A stretch of 64,000 bases of DNA, taken from contig PNKZ01000004.1 in assembly GCA_013822735.1 (NCBI GenBank), forward strand, positions 1 through 64,000, given 5' to 3'. Position numbers and translations under genes: made by a program. Below the pieces are notes generated by a model. That model was not told the DNA's origin, did no database searches, and worked only from the letters and a program-made list of their open reading frames with translations. This DNA is from Pirellula sp. (GTDB lineage: Bacteria > Planctomycetota > Planctomycetia > Pirellulales > PNKZ01). Of this stretch, positions 1-9,454 are shown in pieces (within the stretch, counting starts at the first letter, position 1; each line of letters opens with the position of its first letter).

Positions 1-181
1 GTAAGTCGGATCAAGGTATCGGGACTTACGTCGACGGTTATCAACACACTGCGCAGATAGCTCTATCTATCTGCGCACAACCTCAAAACGCACAAGGGGT
101 GCGCAGATAACTCGACTTATCTGCGCAGGGCGAAAATGAGAAGCGACGTAAGTCCAATTTCCGTTTCGGGACTTACGTCGA
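1..181. repeat. Composite palindromic repeat, copy A
   Basis: Non-coding element built from two perfect hairpins and several copies of a 12-base word. GACTTACGTCGA occurs at 23-34 and 170-181, and its reverse complement (one base changed) at 143-154; the window begins inside another reverse copy (1-7). Hairpin 1 has arms TGCGCAGATAG (50-60) and CTATCTGCGCA (67-77); hairpin 2 has arms TGCGCAGATAA (100-110) and TTATCTGCGCA (117-127). The linker between the hairpins is nearly the same as in copy B at 30016-30224. The left end is cut by the window edge. No protein is encoded. Function unknown. Confidence 0.85.
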
Positions 182-193
182 TTTGAGCAGCGT

Positions 194-252
194 TATTTAG
201 CCCGCCGTCGGCGACGGCGGGCGGCCCCCGGTCGCCGACCGGGGGCTAAATA
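194..252. repeat. Two adjacent hairpins inside an outer inverted repeat
   Basis: Two perfect 10-bp hairpins lie side by side: GCCCGCCGTC (200-209) with GACGGCGGGC (213-222), and GCCCCCGGTC (224-233) with GACCGGGGGC (237-246). They are enclosed by TATTTAGCC on the left and GGCTAAATA on the right, so the whole segment can fold as a branched structure. It lies downstream of the minus-strand gene ending at 315 and may also stop transcription, although no T-run follows. It looks like a REP-type intergenic repeat. Confidence 0.7.
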
Positions 253-280
253 GAAAGCGCATAAATAGAAAACGCATTGC

Positions 281-302
281 GGAACGCCACAGAGGGCGTT
301 CC
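281..302. repeat. GGAACGCC hairpin repeat, single arm
   Basis: Arms GGAACGCC (281-288) and GGCGTTCC (295-302) enclose a six-base loop. The same unit occurs twice in inverted orientation at 29834-29900. The 1-314 segment carries no gene: it holds the composite repeat, the double hairpin and this unit. Lying 12 bp past the stop codon of the minus-strand metallophosphoesterase, it could serve as a transcription terminator. Confidence 0.65.
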
Positions 303-314
303 CTACAGTTGCGC

Positions 315-2246
315 CTACTGTTTGGCGGTCGCATCCGCGCGGCGGCGGACGAATTGGCCGTAGTTGGTGTTGCGCGTCCGTGCTTCGGCCGTGCCCCGCC
401 AAATGATCTCGACCGGCTTCTCGCCGGCGTCATCCACATCGCTCAAGATCGGCGTCATTTGGAAGCTGTGCCACTTGTCGTTCTGGCTTTCCTCGATCGC
501 CTTCACCGGGATGGCCGCTTCGAACGTCCAGCCGTCGCTGGTGCGGGCCGTCGCAACGGTGGCCATGGCACCGATCTTAGGAGTACCGACGAGCGGCACT
601 TTCGCCGTGCCAAGCTTCGTCGGCGAAGGCAAGGTCAGCGTATACGTACCGGCCTTCAACGAGCTATTGGCTTTGCGATCTTGGATCCAACGGGCATCGA
701 GGTTCAGTTCCAAGAGATCGCCGTCGATCACGGCATCGTCGGTCACGGCGCCGCAGACGTAGACGAACTTGTCGTCGAACGAAGTGGTAAAGCTCAGGCC
801 CGCGTCTTTGACTCCTTGCCACTGTCCGCCGGGGCCGGAGCGTAGCGGCTTGTCTCCCGTCGCCAGCGGCATTTCTTTCCATTCGTGCAAGTCGCCGTCG
901 ACCGCGACTTCGGCGGGAGCCGGCGGGCAGGCATACTTCCGATCGATCACAACGGCGATCGTTCGTTCGGCAGTTAACGCCGGCTCTTCGCCGAGCGTGC
1001 GGAACTTTGCTTTGAGCAACGTTTGACCGAAGTGCTGGAACGCGACCTTGTCGGTGAAGCGAATGTCGAGCGCGAGTTCGGCCGTAGCGCCGGGCTCGGC
1101 TTTCAAACGCAAACCATCGTTCGGATCGGGTTCGACCGAGAGCCCCCGCAGCGGCAGGCCGTCGATCTCGGCCGTGACTTCCACGGGGACGTCGAACGTG
1201 TTCTTGAGACGGAGATCAATGCGGCCCGAAGAGAAGCCGGCGTCGTCGTCGACGAGAATCGGCAGCACTTCCACGCGGGTCTTCGCGAGAAAATCGCGAA
1301 AACGCTTGATGCCCGGCTCGGTGACGGTGTCGGCCGGCACGATGCCGTCGAGCAGAATGTTCACGACCGTCGGGCCTTCCTTTTCCATGGTGAGCCAGGC
1401 GACGTGATCGAACTCGCCGTAGGGAATGCCGCGCAGTTGCGAGCCGCCGCCGGTCGTGGCGAGGTGGTAGTACTTCATGCCGTTGCGATCGTACTGGACG
1501 TAGTGATGCACGTGGCCGGAGAAGACCGTGTGCGGACGATCGCCGAGCAAAGCTTCGACCTTCTTCCAATTGGTCTTGTCTTCATTGCCTGCGGCAACGG
1601 CACGTTCGGCGATGGTCCAAAGCGGCTTGTGGAAGAAGAGCATGGTCCAGCGCGCGTCGGCATGCTTCTTCAAATCGGCTTCAATCCAAGCGAGTTGCTC
1701 TTCGCCGATTTGATCTTTCGTGTCTTCCGACGACAGAGCCATGAAGTGCACGCCCTTGTAGTCGAACGAGTACCACTCGGCCCCGAACTTCTCACGCCAG
1801 AGAGCGTGCATCTTCGGGTTGCTCACGTCGTGGTTGCCCGCGACGAAGAAGAACCGCATTTGCATCTCGTCGATGAAGCCGAGGAATTCCTTCCACTCCG
1901 CCTCGAGCTCGGCGGGATCTTCCGAATAGCCTTCGATCAGGTCGCCGACCGACATGACGAACGCAGGGCGAAGCAGATTGATGCGCTTCACCGCCTTCTG
2001 CCAAATGCCGGGGCGATGGCCGCCGGTATTGTCGGTCATGATCGCGATTTGAAAGCGATCCGGATCGTCGAGCACCGGCTTGTCCGACCAGGGCTTCGGG
2101 CCTTCCATCGCCGGGAGCAAAATGCCGCTCGGATACTTCGCCGCGGCCGGCTTTGTATCGCCATGCTCGTGCCCTTCATGGGCCGAGACATGCGCGACGA
2201 CGAAAGCGAAGCAGGCAGCCGAAACGACAAGACCGATCGAGCGCAT
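315..2246 (-). CDS. Secreted metallophosphoesterase with C-terminal CBM9-like domain
   Basis: A 643-residue exported protein. The start at 2246 is chosen because GGAG lies about 8 bases upstream and the first 22 residues form a signal peptide; an in-frame codon at 2285 would bury it. After a His-rich patch (HEGHEHGD) comes a calcineurin-like phosphoesterase domain (about 50-320) with metal-ligand motifs GDLIEG, GNHD and GHVHH. The C-terminal part (about residues 430-640) begins with a DGDLHEW-type motif typical of CBM9-like sugar-binding domains. The substrate cannot be deduced; a phosphate ester bound to or near polysaccharide is an inference. It is last in a minus-strand run with a DUF1080 protein, a sulfatase and a histidine kinase, 63 bp after the DUF1080 gene. 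Confidence 0.85.
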   Translation of the reverse strand: MRSIGLVVSAACFAFVVAHVSAHEGHEHGDTKPAAAKYPSGILLPAMEGPKPWSDKPVLDDPDRFQIAIMTDNTGGHRPGIWQKAVKRINLLRPAFVMSVGDLIEGYSEDPAELEAEWKEFLGFIDEMQMRFFFVAGNHDVSNPKMHALWREKFGAEWYSFDYKGVHFMALSSEDTKDQIGEEQLAWIEADLKKHADARWTMLFFHKPLWTIAERAVAAGNEDKTNWKKVEALLGDRPHTVFSGHVHHYVQYDRNGMKYYHLATTGGGSQLRGIPYGEFDHVAWLTMEKEGPTVVNILLDGIVPADTVTEPGIKRFRDFLAKTRVEVLPILVDDDAGFSSGRIDLRLKNTFDVPVEVTAEIDGLPLRGLSVEPDPNDGLRLKAEPGATAELALDIRFTDKVAFQHFGQTLLKAKFRTLGEEPALTAERTIAVVIDRKYACPPAPAEVAVDGDLHEWKEMPLATGDKPLRSGPGGQWQGVKDAGLSFTTSFDDKFVYVCGAVTDDAVIDGDLLELNLDARWIQDRKANSSLKAGTYTLTLPSPTKLGTAKVPLVGTPKIGAMATVATARTSDGWTFEAAIPVKAIEESQNDKWHSFQMTPILSDVDDAGEKPVEIIWRGTAEARTRNTNYGQFVRRRADATAKQ

Positions 2247-2309
2247 AATGCTACTCCGAGAGATGCGAGAATGCTGAGCAAGCAAACAAGGGAGGCGAAA
2301 TCGCGTCCC

Positions 2310-3686
2310 TTATTCTTTGGCCTTCTCTTGCGCGGGGACAACGGCAGAAGCGGGAGCAGCCTCGAGCTTTCTAATTCGCACATTGCGGAACTCGACGGCG
2401 TCGCCATGTCCGGCGAAGCCGAAGTAGCCGCTCTTGCGATCTTTGCCGGGATGCTTATGGCCGGCCATCCATTCCTTCACTTCGGCGAGGTCCGCGTCCA
2501 TGATCACGTAGCCGTTGAGTTCGACTTTGATCGTCGAGCCTTTCACCGTGACTTCTTCGAAGTTCCACTCGCCCACCGGACGCAGATAACCGCCCTTGTA
2601 AGATGGAACCATGCCGTAGGCCGAGCCGCAGAATTGCCGCGGATCGAGCTTCGCGTACTTTTCGGCCGTGTCGTCGAGGATTTGCAGCTCGCACATCCCG
2701 TCGAACGCCGGGTTCCCCTTGCCGTCGTGGCGAATGGCGAGGCCGTTGTTGCCGCCGGGTGGAAGCTTGAACTCGACGCGCGCCACGAAGTCAGTCAGTT
2801 CTTCCGGATAGTAAACCGTGCCGCCTTTGCCGGGCTTGCAACGGATCACGCCGTCGACGCATTCGTAGTTTTCAATCGGGCCTTTCCACGTGGTGGCGAA
2901 TTCGCTGTCGCTGGGGACCAATTGCTTGAACTCCTCGTCGCCGGGCTTGCCGAGCAACGCATTCGCTTCCGCGGCGGGAATCTCGCGAACGTAGATGTTC
3001 TTCCAGCGGATTTCGGAACCATGGGTTTGCAATTGGATTGGCGCCTTGGCCAAGAGCGGACTCTTGCGCGTCTTATCCCAGAAGTTCTCGAGCGTGGCGT
3101 TGTCGACGACGAGCTGGTCGTTGAGCCACACCGTTGTACGAGCGCCGACTTGCCGGATGCGGAACGTGTTCCACTCGCCGAATGCCTTGTCGGCTTTCAC
3201 GAGCGGATCTTTGCCGGGCTTGCCGGCCGTGTTGTTCCACAAACCGCCGGAGCCCTTGTCGGCGCCGAGCTTGATGACCTTCTCATTGGTGTAGTCCCAA
3301 ATCTGCACCTGCGGCGTGGCCCGCAAATAGATGCCGCTGTCGCCAAGCGGGAGCATCTTGTAATCGACGAAGAGTTCGATGTCGCCGTACGGCTCATCGG
3401 TCGTGAGATACACCCCTTTACCGTCGTTGACGAGTTGGCCGTCTTCGACCTTCCAGTGCGCCTTAAGGTCTTCCATATCCTTCGTACGCTTCTCGACCCG
3501 TTCGGCGTCGGTCATGGCCGCGAGCTTATTGGGGTCGAAGTGACCCATGCCGTGCCAGCCCGTGAAGTCTTTGCCGTTGAAGAGTGCGCGAAAACCTTCG
3601 GGTGGCGTGTTGTCGGCGGCGTGCGACCAAGCAGAACCGGCGACCAACGATGCGAAGAGCGTCGCCACGAGCGAGAAGCGTTTCAT
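2310..3686 (-). CDS. Exported protein with two DUF1080 (3-keto-disaccharide hydrolase-type) domains
   Basis: A 458-residue protein with a clear signal peptide (about 1-23, ending in WSHA). Two DUF1080 domains follow: residues about 30-220, starting with the typical FRALFNGKDFTGWHG, and about 260-445, with the WNFEEVTVKGSTI and VEFRNVRIR patterns of the family. DUF1080 is a concanavalin-like fold now annotated as 3-keto-disaccharide hydrolase and is greatly expanded in planctomycetes. GGAAGG lies about 7 bases before the ATG. The tandem domain layout and neighbours (sulfatase, phosphoesterase) suggest work on complex sulfated glycans, which is an inference. Confidence 0.88.
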   Translation of the reverse strand: MKRFSLVATLFASLVAGSAWSHAADNTPPEGFRALFNGKDFTGWHGMGHFDPNKLAAMTDAERVEKRTKDMEDLKAHWKVEDGQLVNDGKGVYLTTDEPYGDIELFVDYKMLPLGDSGIYLRATPQVQIWDYTNEKVIKLGADKGSGGLWNNTAGKPGKDPLVKADKAFGEWNTFRIRQVGARTTVWLNDQLVVDNATLENFWDKTRKSPLLAKAPIQLQTHGSEIRWKNIYVREIPAAEANALLGKPGDEEFKQLVPSDSEFATTWKGPIENYECVDGVIRCKPGKGGTVYYPEELTDFVARVEFKLPPGGNNGLAIRHDGKGNPAFDGMCELQILDDTAEKYAKLDPRQFCGSAYGMVPSYKGGYLRPVGEWNFEEVTVKGSTIKVELNGYVIMDADLAEVKEWMAGHKHPGKDRKSGYFGFAGHGDAVEFRNVRIRKLEAAPASAVVPAQEKAKE

Positions 3687-3836
3687 GAATCAACCTTCCA
3701 GACGGTGGGATTAGCGGAGGCGGGAAGTGCGTGCACTTGCGGACCGTATGGTAAATGGCAGCGCGCGGCGACGCTAGAGCCCGACGAAAGATTGCCCCTT
3801 CGACGACCAGTTACGAGGAAGCGTGGGCACCCTCGC

Positions 3837-5426
3837 TCAATCGAGCGGTTGCGGCTCAAAGTCGCTCGGCAATACCCAGCCGGCCTTCAGCTTTTCGCCC
3901 GACATGAAACGTTCGTAGAAGCCGCGATGCTCGGCGTTGGAATGGGGATAAGCGTCGAATACGTCGCCACGCCCTTCCATGCGCGGGTCGCCTTGGTTGC
4001 GCAGTTCCGCAAAGAGTTCTTCGCGAAGCTTGGCGAGCTTCACCTGCTGCTGGGCTTCGGCGGCCAGGTTGTGCACGCAATCGGGATCTTGCTTGAGGTC
4101 GTAGAGTTCATCGCCAGGGCGCTTGCCGAAGCAAAGGGCCCAGGCGCGGTCGCCGGCGTCGGCTCGGTGGGCATCGAGGATAAACGTCTTGGTCGCTCCG
4201 GCGTCGCAATTGAGGTAACCGGTCTCCGGGTTGCAGGCCGGCCATCGCGAGGGCTCGAAGTTGTGCAGGTAGAGCGTGTCGTCACGAATAATGCCGCGAA
4301 TCGGATAGCCGGCGTCATGCGGACGACCGATGTCATGCCGCTCCATGCCGACGAGCACATGATCGCGCCCCGGAGTGATCTGGCCCGACTTCGTCGAGAA
4401 GAACACATCCGTAAGGCTGCGACCCGGCGACGGGGCCAACCCGGAGCGATCCCACGGGATGCCGGCAAGTTCGAGGATCGTCGGCGCGACATCGATGAAG
4501 CTGACGAAGTCGCGGACGGTGCGGCCCGGTGCGGCGATGCCCTGTTTCCACATGGCCGCCAACGGCACATGGTTCGACGCTTCGTAGACTCCACCCTTGC
4601 AGCGAGGAAACGGCATGCCATGGTCGGACGTCACGATGACGAGCGTATTCTCCAACAATCCGCGGCGCTCCAGCGAGGCAAGCATCCGGCCGAGATGGGC
4701 GTCGAAATGTTGGACTTCGAGCGCGTAGTCGAGCATGTCGGTGCGAACGGTTTCGTTGTCGGGCCAATACTCGGGCACGTGGTCGATATCAGACGGCTGC
4801 TTCTTTCCGAGCTTGATTCCCGACCCGAATTCGTAGTTTCTATGCGGCTCCAAACTGCCGTACCAGAAGCACCAAGGCTTGCCGGCCGGCGCGGCTTCGA
4901 GGAAGTCGTCGAAGTTGCCGGCGTAGTCGGCGGGAGCAATGCCCGTGGTGACCGGCTCGGCTTTGCGGGCGTTGTACGGTTTGCCGGTCATTTGACGGGG
5001 CCGGCCTTCGGCATCGTTCGCGACACCCGGTCCCCAGCCTTTCGTCGTGTAACCGACGTGCCACCCATGGTCGACCAGGGCTTCCGGCCAGCCGCGAAAC
5101 TTCTCAGGGAAGTAGCAGATGTGGTTCGCGGCGGCTTCGAGTTGCCACGAGTTGCGGCCCGTCAGAATGCAGGCACGCGAAGGGGCGCACTTCGCATTGG
5201 GCGTGTACGCACGAGTAAAGAGAATACCGTCGGCGGCCACACGATCGAAGGCCGGCGTCTTGACCCACTTCGCGCCGTAGGCGTTCGCGTGACCGTAGCC
5301 CCAATCGTCGGCGATGGCAAAAAGGACGTTCGGAGGCGTTGCAGCCCGACAGTCGCCGGTCCACACGGCGGACGCGGTGATGACGAGCAGAAAGCTGCCA
5401 AGCGATCTCGCAATGCGTGGGATCAC
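3837..5426 (-). CDS. Secreted type I sulfatase (formylglycine-dependent)
   Basis: The frame is open from a TTG at 5543, but a GTG at 5426 places the hydrophobic signal peptide ([18 protein letters not shown]) at the N terminus and is preferred; the start is uncertain. With that start the protein has 529 residues. The sulfatase signature [12 protein letters not shown] supplies the cysteine (about residue 80) converted to formylglycine. [14 protein letters not shown] carries the first metal ligands, and VTSDHG a further metal site. The family hydrolyses sulfate esters or N-sulfates; the overall pattern resembles sulfamidase-like members, but substrate is not decidable. It sits 120 bp behind the histidine kinase gene on the same strand. 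Confidence 0.9.
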   Translation of the reverse strand: MIPRIARSLGSFLLVITASAVWTGDCRAATPPNVLFAIADDWGYGHANAYGAKWVKTPAFDRVAADGILFTRAYTPNAKCAPSRACILTGRNSWQLEAAANHICYFPEKFRGWPEALVDHGWHVGYTTKGWGPGVANDAEGRPRQMTGKPYNARKAEPVTTGIAPADYAGNFDDFLEAAPAGKPWCFWYGSLEPHRNYEFGSGIKLGKKQPSDIDHVPEYWPDNETVRTDMLDYALEVQHFDAHLGRMLASLERRGLLENTLVIVTSDHGMPFPRCKGGVYEASNHVPLAAMWKQGIAAPGRTVRDFVSFIDVAPTILELAGIPWDRSGLAPSPGRSLTDVFFSTKSGQITPGRDHVLVGMERHDIGRPHDAGYPIRGIIRDDTLYLHNFEPSRWPACNPETGYLNCDAGATKTFILDAHRADAGDRAWALCFGKRPGDELYDLKQDPDCVHNLAAEAQQQVKLAKLREELFAELRNQGDPRMEGRGDVFDAYPHSNAEHRGFYERFMSGEKLKAGWVLPSDFEPQPLD

Positions 5427-5546
5427 GGCCGGTACCTGTATAGATATCTCGCGAATCGACGGCCCGGCTCCGCCGGCCGGCTTCGTTCGGATGATATCGT
5501 TCTCCAAAGCGCACCGCCAGCAAACGGCCGGCAACGCTCGCAACGG

Positions 5547-8072
5547 CTAGCGCTCCCCGACGGCCGCGGCACCGGCTTCCAACCATTGTGCACATACGGC
5601 GATCAAGCGCGGCCGGTCGATCGGCTTGACGCAGAAGTCGTTGAAGCCCGCCGCCAAGCAGCGGTCGCGCACTTCGGGCATTACGTCGGCCGTAAGCGCC
5701 AGCACCGGAAGAGAGAAGCCGCGTGTTCGCAACTGCGTGACCAACGACAGCCCGTCGAGGACCGGCATTTGCAAATCGGAAAGGATGAGATCGAACGATC
5801 GCCCCGCCGCAATTGCCTCATCGAGGGCCTGCAAGGCTTCCTGCCCGTTGCCTGCGATCGTCACCTCCGCGCCGGCTTTGCGCAAGACGAAGGCGATCAA
5901 ACGCTGGTTGTCCGGACCGTCTTCGGCCAACAGAATATGCCCGCTCAAGCTCGTTTGGGGAGCCTGCGTTACTCGGGCGGCGATCATCTTTCGCACGTCG
6001 GCGACCTTTTCAAGCTGCGGTTCGACCGCCGGTTCGAGCGGAAGATCGACGGCGAACGTCGTTCCCCGGCCCGGCGCCGTAGCGACCAGCCGGACATCGC
6101 CGTTCATCAGCCGCGCCAGGCGTCGGGAGATCGTCAGCCCCAGGCCGGTACCGCCGAACTTGCGGGTAACGCTGATGTCGGCTTGCGTAAAGGGTCGGAA
6201 CAAGAGAGCGGCCTCGGCGTCCGACATGCCGGCGCCGGTATCGGTGACTTCGATCTTCAACCGACGTCCCGCCTCGCCGTCGACGGCCTCGACGTGAATC
6301 GTCACGCCGCCTGTTTCCGTAAACTTCAGCGCATTGCCGGCAAGATTCATCAGGATCTGACGGAGCCGCGTCGGATCGCCCACAATGCGCGGCGGCAAAC
6401 CTCCGGCAATCGTGATCCGAAGCTGCAAGCCGCGAGCCGCGGCTTTAGCGCCCAACATGCACTCCACGTCGCGAAGGATTTCCACCAGGTCTACGGCGAT
6501 CCGCTCCGTGGTCATCTTGTCGGCTTCGATCTTCGAAAGATCAAGGATGTCTTCGAGCAGCGAGAGCAAATGTCGCCCGGCGCTGCAGATGGTTTCGGTG
6601 ACGGCGCGGCGATCGAGCGACGGATCGGGCGCGTCGACATCGCCGCGCAGAATTTCCGCATAGCCCAACACTGCCGTGAGCGGCGTACGGATTTCATGGC
6701 TCATGTTGGCCAGAAAGGCGCTCTTCGCGCGGTTTGCGGCCTCGGCGAGTTCGCGGGCTCGCCGCAGTTCGTCGGCTTGAAACTCCAGCTGACAGGCCTG
6801 GGCTTCCATCTTGAGCCGCGCGTCTTCGAGCGCCGCGGTATACTGGCGCAATTCGGCGTCGGCCCGCTTCCGCTCCGTGATGTCGATCGCCGTGCCGAGA
6901 AACCCGACGATCTCCCCTTGGGCGCCGACCAAGCTCGTGACGGCCAATTCGACGGTCAGCAGCCCGCCGTCTTTGCGAACGTAGGTCCATTCACGCCGTT
7001 CGGTATGCTGTCGGCGCGCGAGGGCCACGAAGGCGTCAAAGCCTTCGATCGTTTCTCCCAACTGATCCGTCAGCTCGGCCCCGCGGCGGCGAACCTCCTC
7101 TTCCAAGTGAATGAATTGCGGCGTGCAAATGCCGATGACTTCCTCGGCACGATAGCCGAGCATCTTTTCCGCACCGCGACTGAAGTGGGTGATCGTGCCG
7201 TTCGCGTCGGTGGCGATAATCGAAACCTCGGTCGCCGAGTTCAGCACCGATTCCAAACGACTTCGGGCTTCCAAAACGTTCGACTCTGCAGCCTTACGCG
7301 CCGTAATGTCGTTGCGAATCGAAACATATTGCGTGACGCGACCGGCGGCATCGCAAAACGGAGTGATCGTCGTATCGACCCAATACAGGTTGCCGGCCTT
7401 GCTCCGGTTGCAAACTTCGCCGTGCCACACCTTGCCGCGGGAAATCGTGCGCCACACCGCGGCCCAAAATGCCTTCGGGTGGTGTTTGGAATTCACGATG
7501 CTATGCGTCTTCCCGATCAGTTCGTCCTTAGTGTATCCGCTGATCTCGCAAAAACGCTCGTTGACATAAGTGATGACGCCGGCGGCATCGGTCACCGCAA
7601 CGAGCGCATGCTGGTCGAGAGCGAAACGATGCAATGACAAATCGGCCAGAGCACGTTCCGCATGATGACGCACCTCGGCCCATCGCTCCTCACCCCGTTC
7701 GTATTGCGCAACGACTTGCGCCGCACGAAGCGCGTCGCGAATTTGACGCTGACAAACAACCCAAATGAGTGCGGCAAGCGCCACGCTCGACACCGCCCCG
7801 CCGACAAACACAATGACCGAAGCGTCGAATCCCCGTAAATGAATTAATACGGTCGCGGCCATCGAAAGCATCATGCCCACGACCAACACCGTCGGCGGCA
7901 AATAGACCGCAACACGGGATGCACTCGAACTCGCGCGGGACGAGGCGGTCCGCTTGCCTCCGAAAAGCGTCCGTAGCGCAATGGGAAGTCGCCGTATCAA
8001 AGGTCGCCTGCAATGGTTCGGAGGATTCGACAACAGAAGTAACGACTGCGGCGGAGAGGCGCGTCCTCCCAC
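5547..8072 (-). CDS. Membrane hybrid sensor histidine kinase with two PAS domains and receiver
   Basis: An 841-residue protein. Two membrane segments lie at about 55-80 and 84-107 with almost no periplasmic loop. Two PAS domains follow (about 150-260 and 275-400), each ending in a PAC-like DIT-RK segment. A short coiled coil leads to the dimerisation domain with NMSHEIRTPL (His459), then an ATPase domain with N-box, DTGAGM and GGTGLGL motifs, and a C-terminal receiver whose phospho-acceptor is Asp766 in LSDLQMP. No output domain follows, so a further phosphotransfer partner is expected and is not seen nearby. The annotated start is a GTG without a clear ribosome site, so the true N terminus may be shorter. 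Divergent from the TIM-barrel gene at 8263. Confidence 0.88.
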   Translation of the reverse strand: MGGRASPPQSLLLLSNPPNHCRRPLIRRLPIALRTLFGGKRTASSRASSSASRVAVYLPPTVLVVGMMLSMAATVLIHLRGFDASVIVFVGGAVSSVALAALIWVVCQRQIRDALRAAQVVAQYERGEERWAEVRHHAERALADLSLHRFALDQHALVAVTDAAGVITYVNERFCEISGYTKDELIGKTHSIVNSKHHPKAFWAAVWRTISRGKVWHGEVCNRSKAGNLYWVDTTITPFCDAAGRVTQYVSIRNDITARKAAESNVLEARSRLESVLNSATEVSIIATDANGTITHFSRGAEKMLGYRAEEVIGICTPQFIHLEEEVRRRGAELTDQLGETIEGFDAFVALARRQHTERREWTYVRKDGGLLTVELAVTSLVGAQGEIVGFLGTAIDITERKRADAELRQYTAALEDARLKMEAQACQLEFQADELRRARELAEAANRAKSAFLANMSHEIRTPLTAVLGYAEILRGDVDAPDPSLDRRAVTETICSAGRHLLSLLEDILDLSKIEADKMTTERIAVDLVEILRDVECMLGAKAAARGLQLRITIAGGLPPRIVGDPTRLRQILMNLAGNALKFTETGGVTIHVEAVDGEAGRRLKIEVTDTGAGMSDAEAALLFRPFTQADISVTRKFGGTGLGLTISRRLARLMNGDVRLVATAPGRGTTFAVDLPLEPAVEPQLEKVADVRKMIAARVTQAPQTSLSGHILLAEDGPDNQRLIAFVLRKAGAEVTIAGNGQEALQALDEAIAAGRSFDLILSDLQMPVLDGLSLVTQLRTRGFSLPVLALTADVMPEVRDRCLAAGFNDFCVKPIDRPRLIAVCAQWLEAGAAAVGER

Positions 8073-8262
8073 AGAGTCGGCATCCGCTCAAAAAGTTAGC
8101 TTCCGGTATTTCGTTCACGCGGGACGTTCGCCAAAACAAGGCAATTACGCGTCAATTACGATCGCGCATCGGGATTTCGCGCGGTATAACCGCTACGATT
8201 GCACCACGATCCGGCCGACAGATTCCTCGAATATCCCGCACTTCGTTCTCGGACATCCTTAA

Positions 8263-9315
8263 ATGACGCCCCACCAACCTTTCGACGAACCTTCGTTCTC
8301 CCGTCGCAGCCTGGTATCCGGCGCATTGGGAGTTGCAGCCTTCGGCATGTCGGCCGCCGCACGAGGCGCGCCCCTCGCAAAGGCCGGCGGCGTATCCGAC
8401 GGGCCTGTGCCCGAAGCTGCGGCGCACCCTGCCGTCGGCCGGAGCAAACACTACCCATTCAAGAAATCAATCAACCTGTGGGCTTTTCCCTATTCGCAGA
8501 AAATGTCGCTTGAGCAATGCTTGCGGCTCGCGAAGGACGCAGGCTTCGACGGCATCGAGCTCAACTACGATCTAGACAATGACCTTTCGCCGCGCCACGA
8601 CGCCGCACATTACGCCCAGATTCGCAAACTCTGCGCGGAGATCGGCCTCGCCGTCAGCGGCCTTTGCTCGTTCCTCTTTTGGCCCTATCCGTTCACGTCG
8701 AACGACGAGGCGAAGCGCGCCCGAGCGCTGGAACTCGCCGGCCTAATGGCGGAATGCGCTCATGAACTCGAAACCGAAAACTTACTTGTCGTGCCGGGCG
8801 CCGTGCACATACCTTGGCGCGACGATTATGACCCGGTCCCTAACGACGTGTGCGATCGTCGGGCCCGCGAGGCCGTCGGGAAGTTGCTGCCGCGTGCCGA
8901 GAAACTCGGGGTTTCCTTGAACATCGAGAACATCTTCTTCAACGGCTATCTTCTGACGCCGGGAGAAATGATCGCGTTCGTCGATTCGTTTCAAAGCAAG
9001 CACGTGCGGGTGCACTTTGATACGGGAAACATCATGATGTTTCAGTTTCCCGAGCATTGGATCGCCCAACTCGGCGGACGCATCAAGAACGTGCATTTCA
9101 AGGAGTTTACGAAGAAGGGGACGGACTATTCGCTCGAAACGTTCCGGCCGCTTCTGGACGGCACGACGAATTGGCCCGCCGTCCTCGAGGCGCTCGAGAC
9201 GAATCAATACGACGGCTATGTAACTTTTGAGTATTTCCACCCTTATGAGTATTGGCCGGAAGCGCTCGTTTATCAGACGGGCGATTCGCTCGACAGGATG
9301 CTCGGCCGCAAGTAG
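8263..9315 (+). CDS. Tat-exported sugar phosphate isomerase/epimerase-like TIM-barrel protein
   Basis: A 350-residue member of the xylose isomerase-like TIM-barrel superfamily. The N terminus has a twin-arginine motif SRRSLVSG (Arg14-Arg15) followed by a hydrophobic, Ala-rich stretch, so export by the Tat route in folded form is likely. The barrel begins near residue 65 (KSINLWAF) and includes GFDGIELNY, VHFDTGNIMM and KNVHFKEF, typical metal-site strands of the hydroxypyruvate isomerase/sugar epimerase group. It shares a 190-bp divergent intergenic region with the histidine kinase gene. The substrate is unknown. Confidence 0.85.
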   Translation: MTPHQPFDEPSFSRRSLVSGALGVAAFGMSAAARGAPLAKAGGVSDGPVPEAAAHPAVGRSKHYPFKKSINLWAFPYSQKMSLEQCLRLAKDAGFDGIELNYDLDNDLSPRHDAAHYAQIRKLCAEIGLAVSGLCSFLFWPYPFTSNDEAKRARALELAGLMAECAHELETENLLVVPGAVHIPWRDDYDPVPNDVCDRRAREAVGKLLPRAEKLGVSLNIENIFFNGYLLTPGEMIAFVDSFQSKHVRVHFDTGNIMMFQFPEHWIAQLGGRIKNVHFKEFTKKGTDYSLETFRPLLDGTTNWPAVLEALETNQYDGYVTFEYFHPYEYWPEALVYQTGDSLDRMLGRK

Positions 9316-9454
9316 CCCGGATTCGACGCCGGCGCATGCGTCCGCCCGCAATTGCCGGCGAATTGCATTGGCAACACCCGTCGCAGTTGCCAAAATGGAG
9401 GGTCACGTCGACGAAGCAGCATGTCGGCGTATGAATTCGTGGAAGGACCACAAG

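Noticed and set aside
1-181. CRISPR array
   Set aside because: The repeated words are on both strands, unevenly spaced and form hairpins with each other; there are no regular spacers and no cas genes.
1023-7637. Open reading frame of about 2200 codons on the plus strand
   Set aside because: It runs antisense across four well-supported minus-strand genes with signal peptides, family motifs and ribosome sites. Its translation has no recognisable domain and is rich in Arg, Val and Gly, as expected of an opposite-strand shadow in high-GC DNA.
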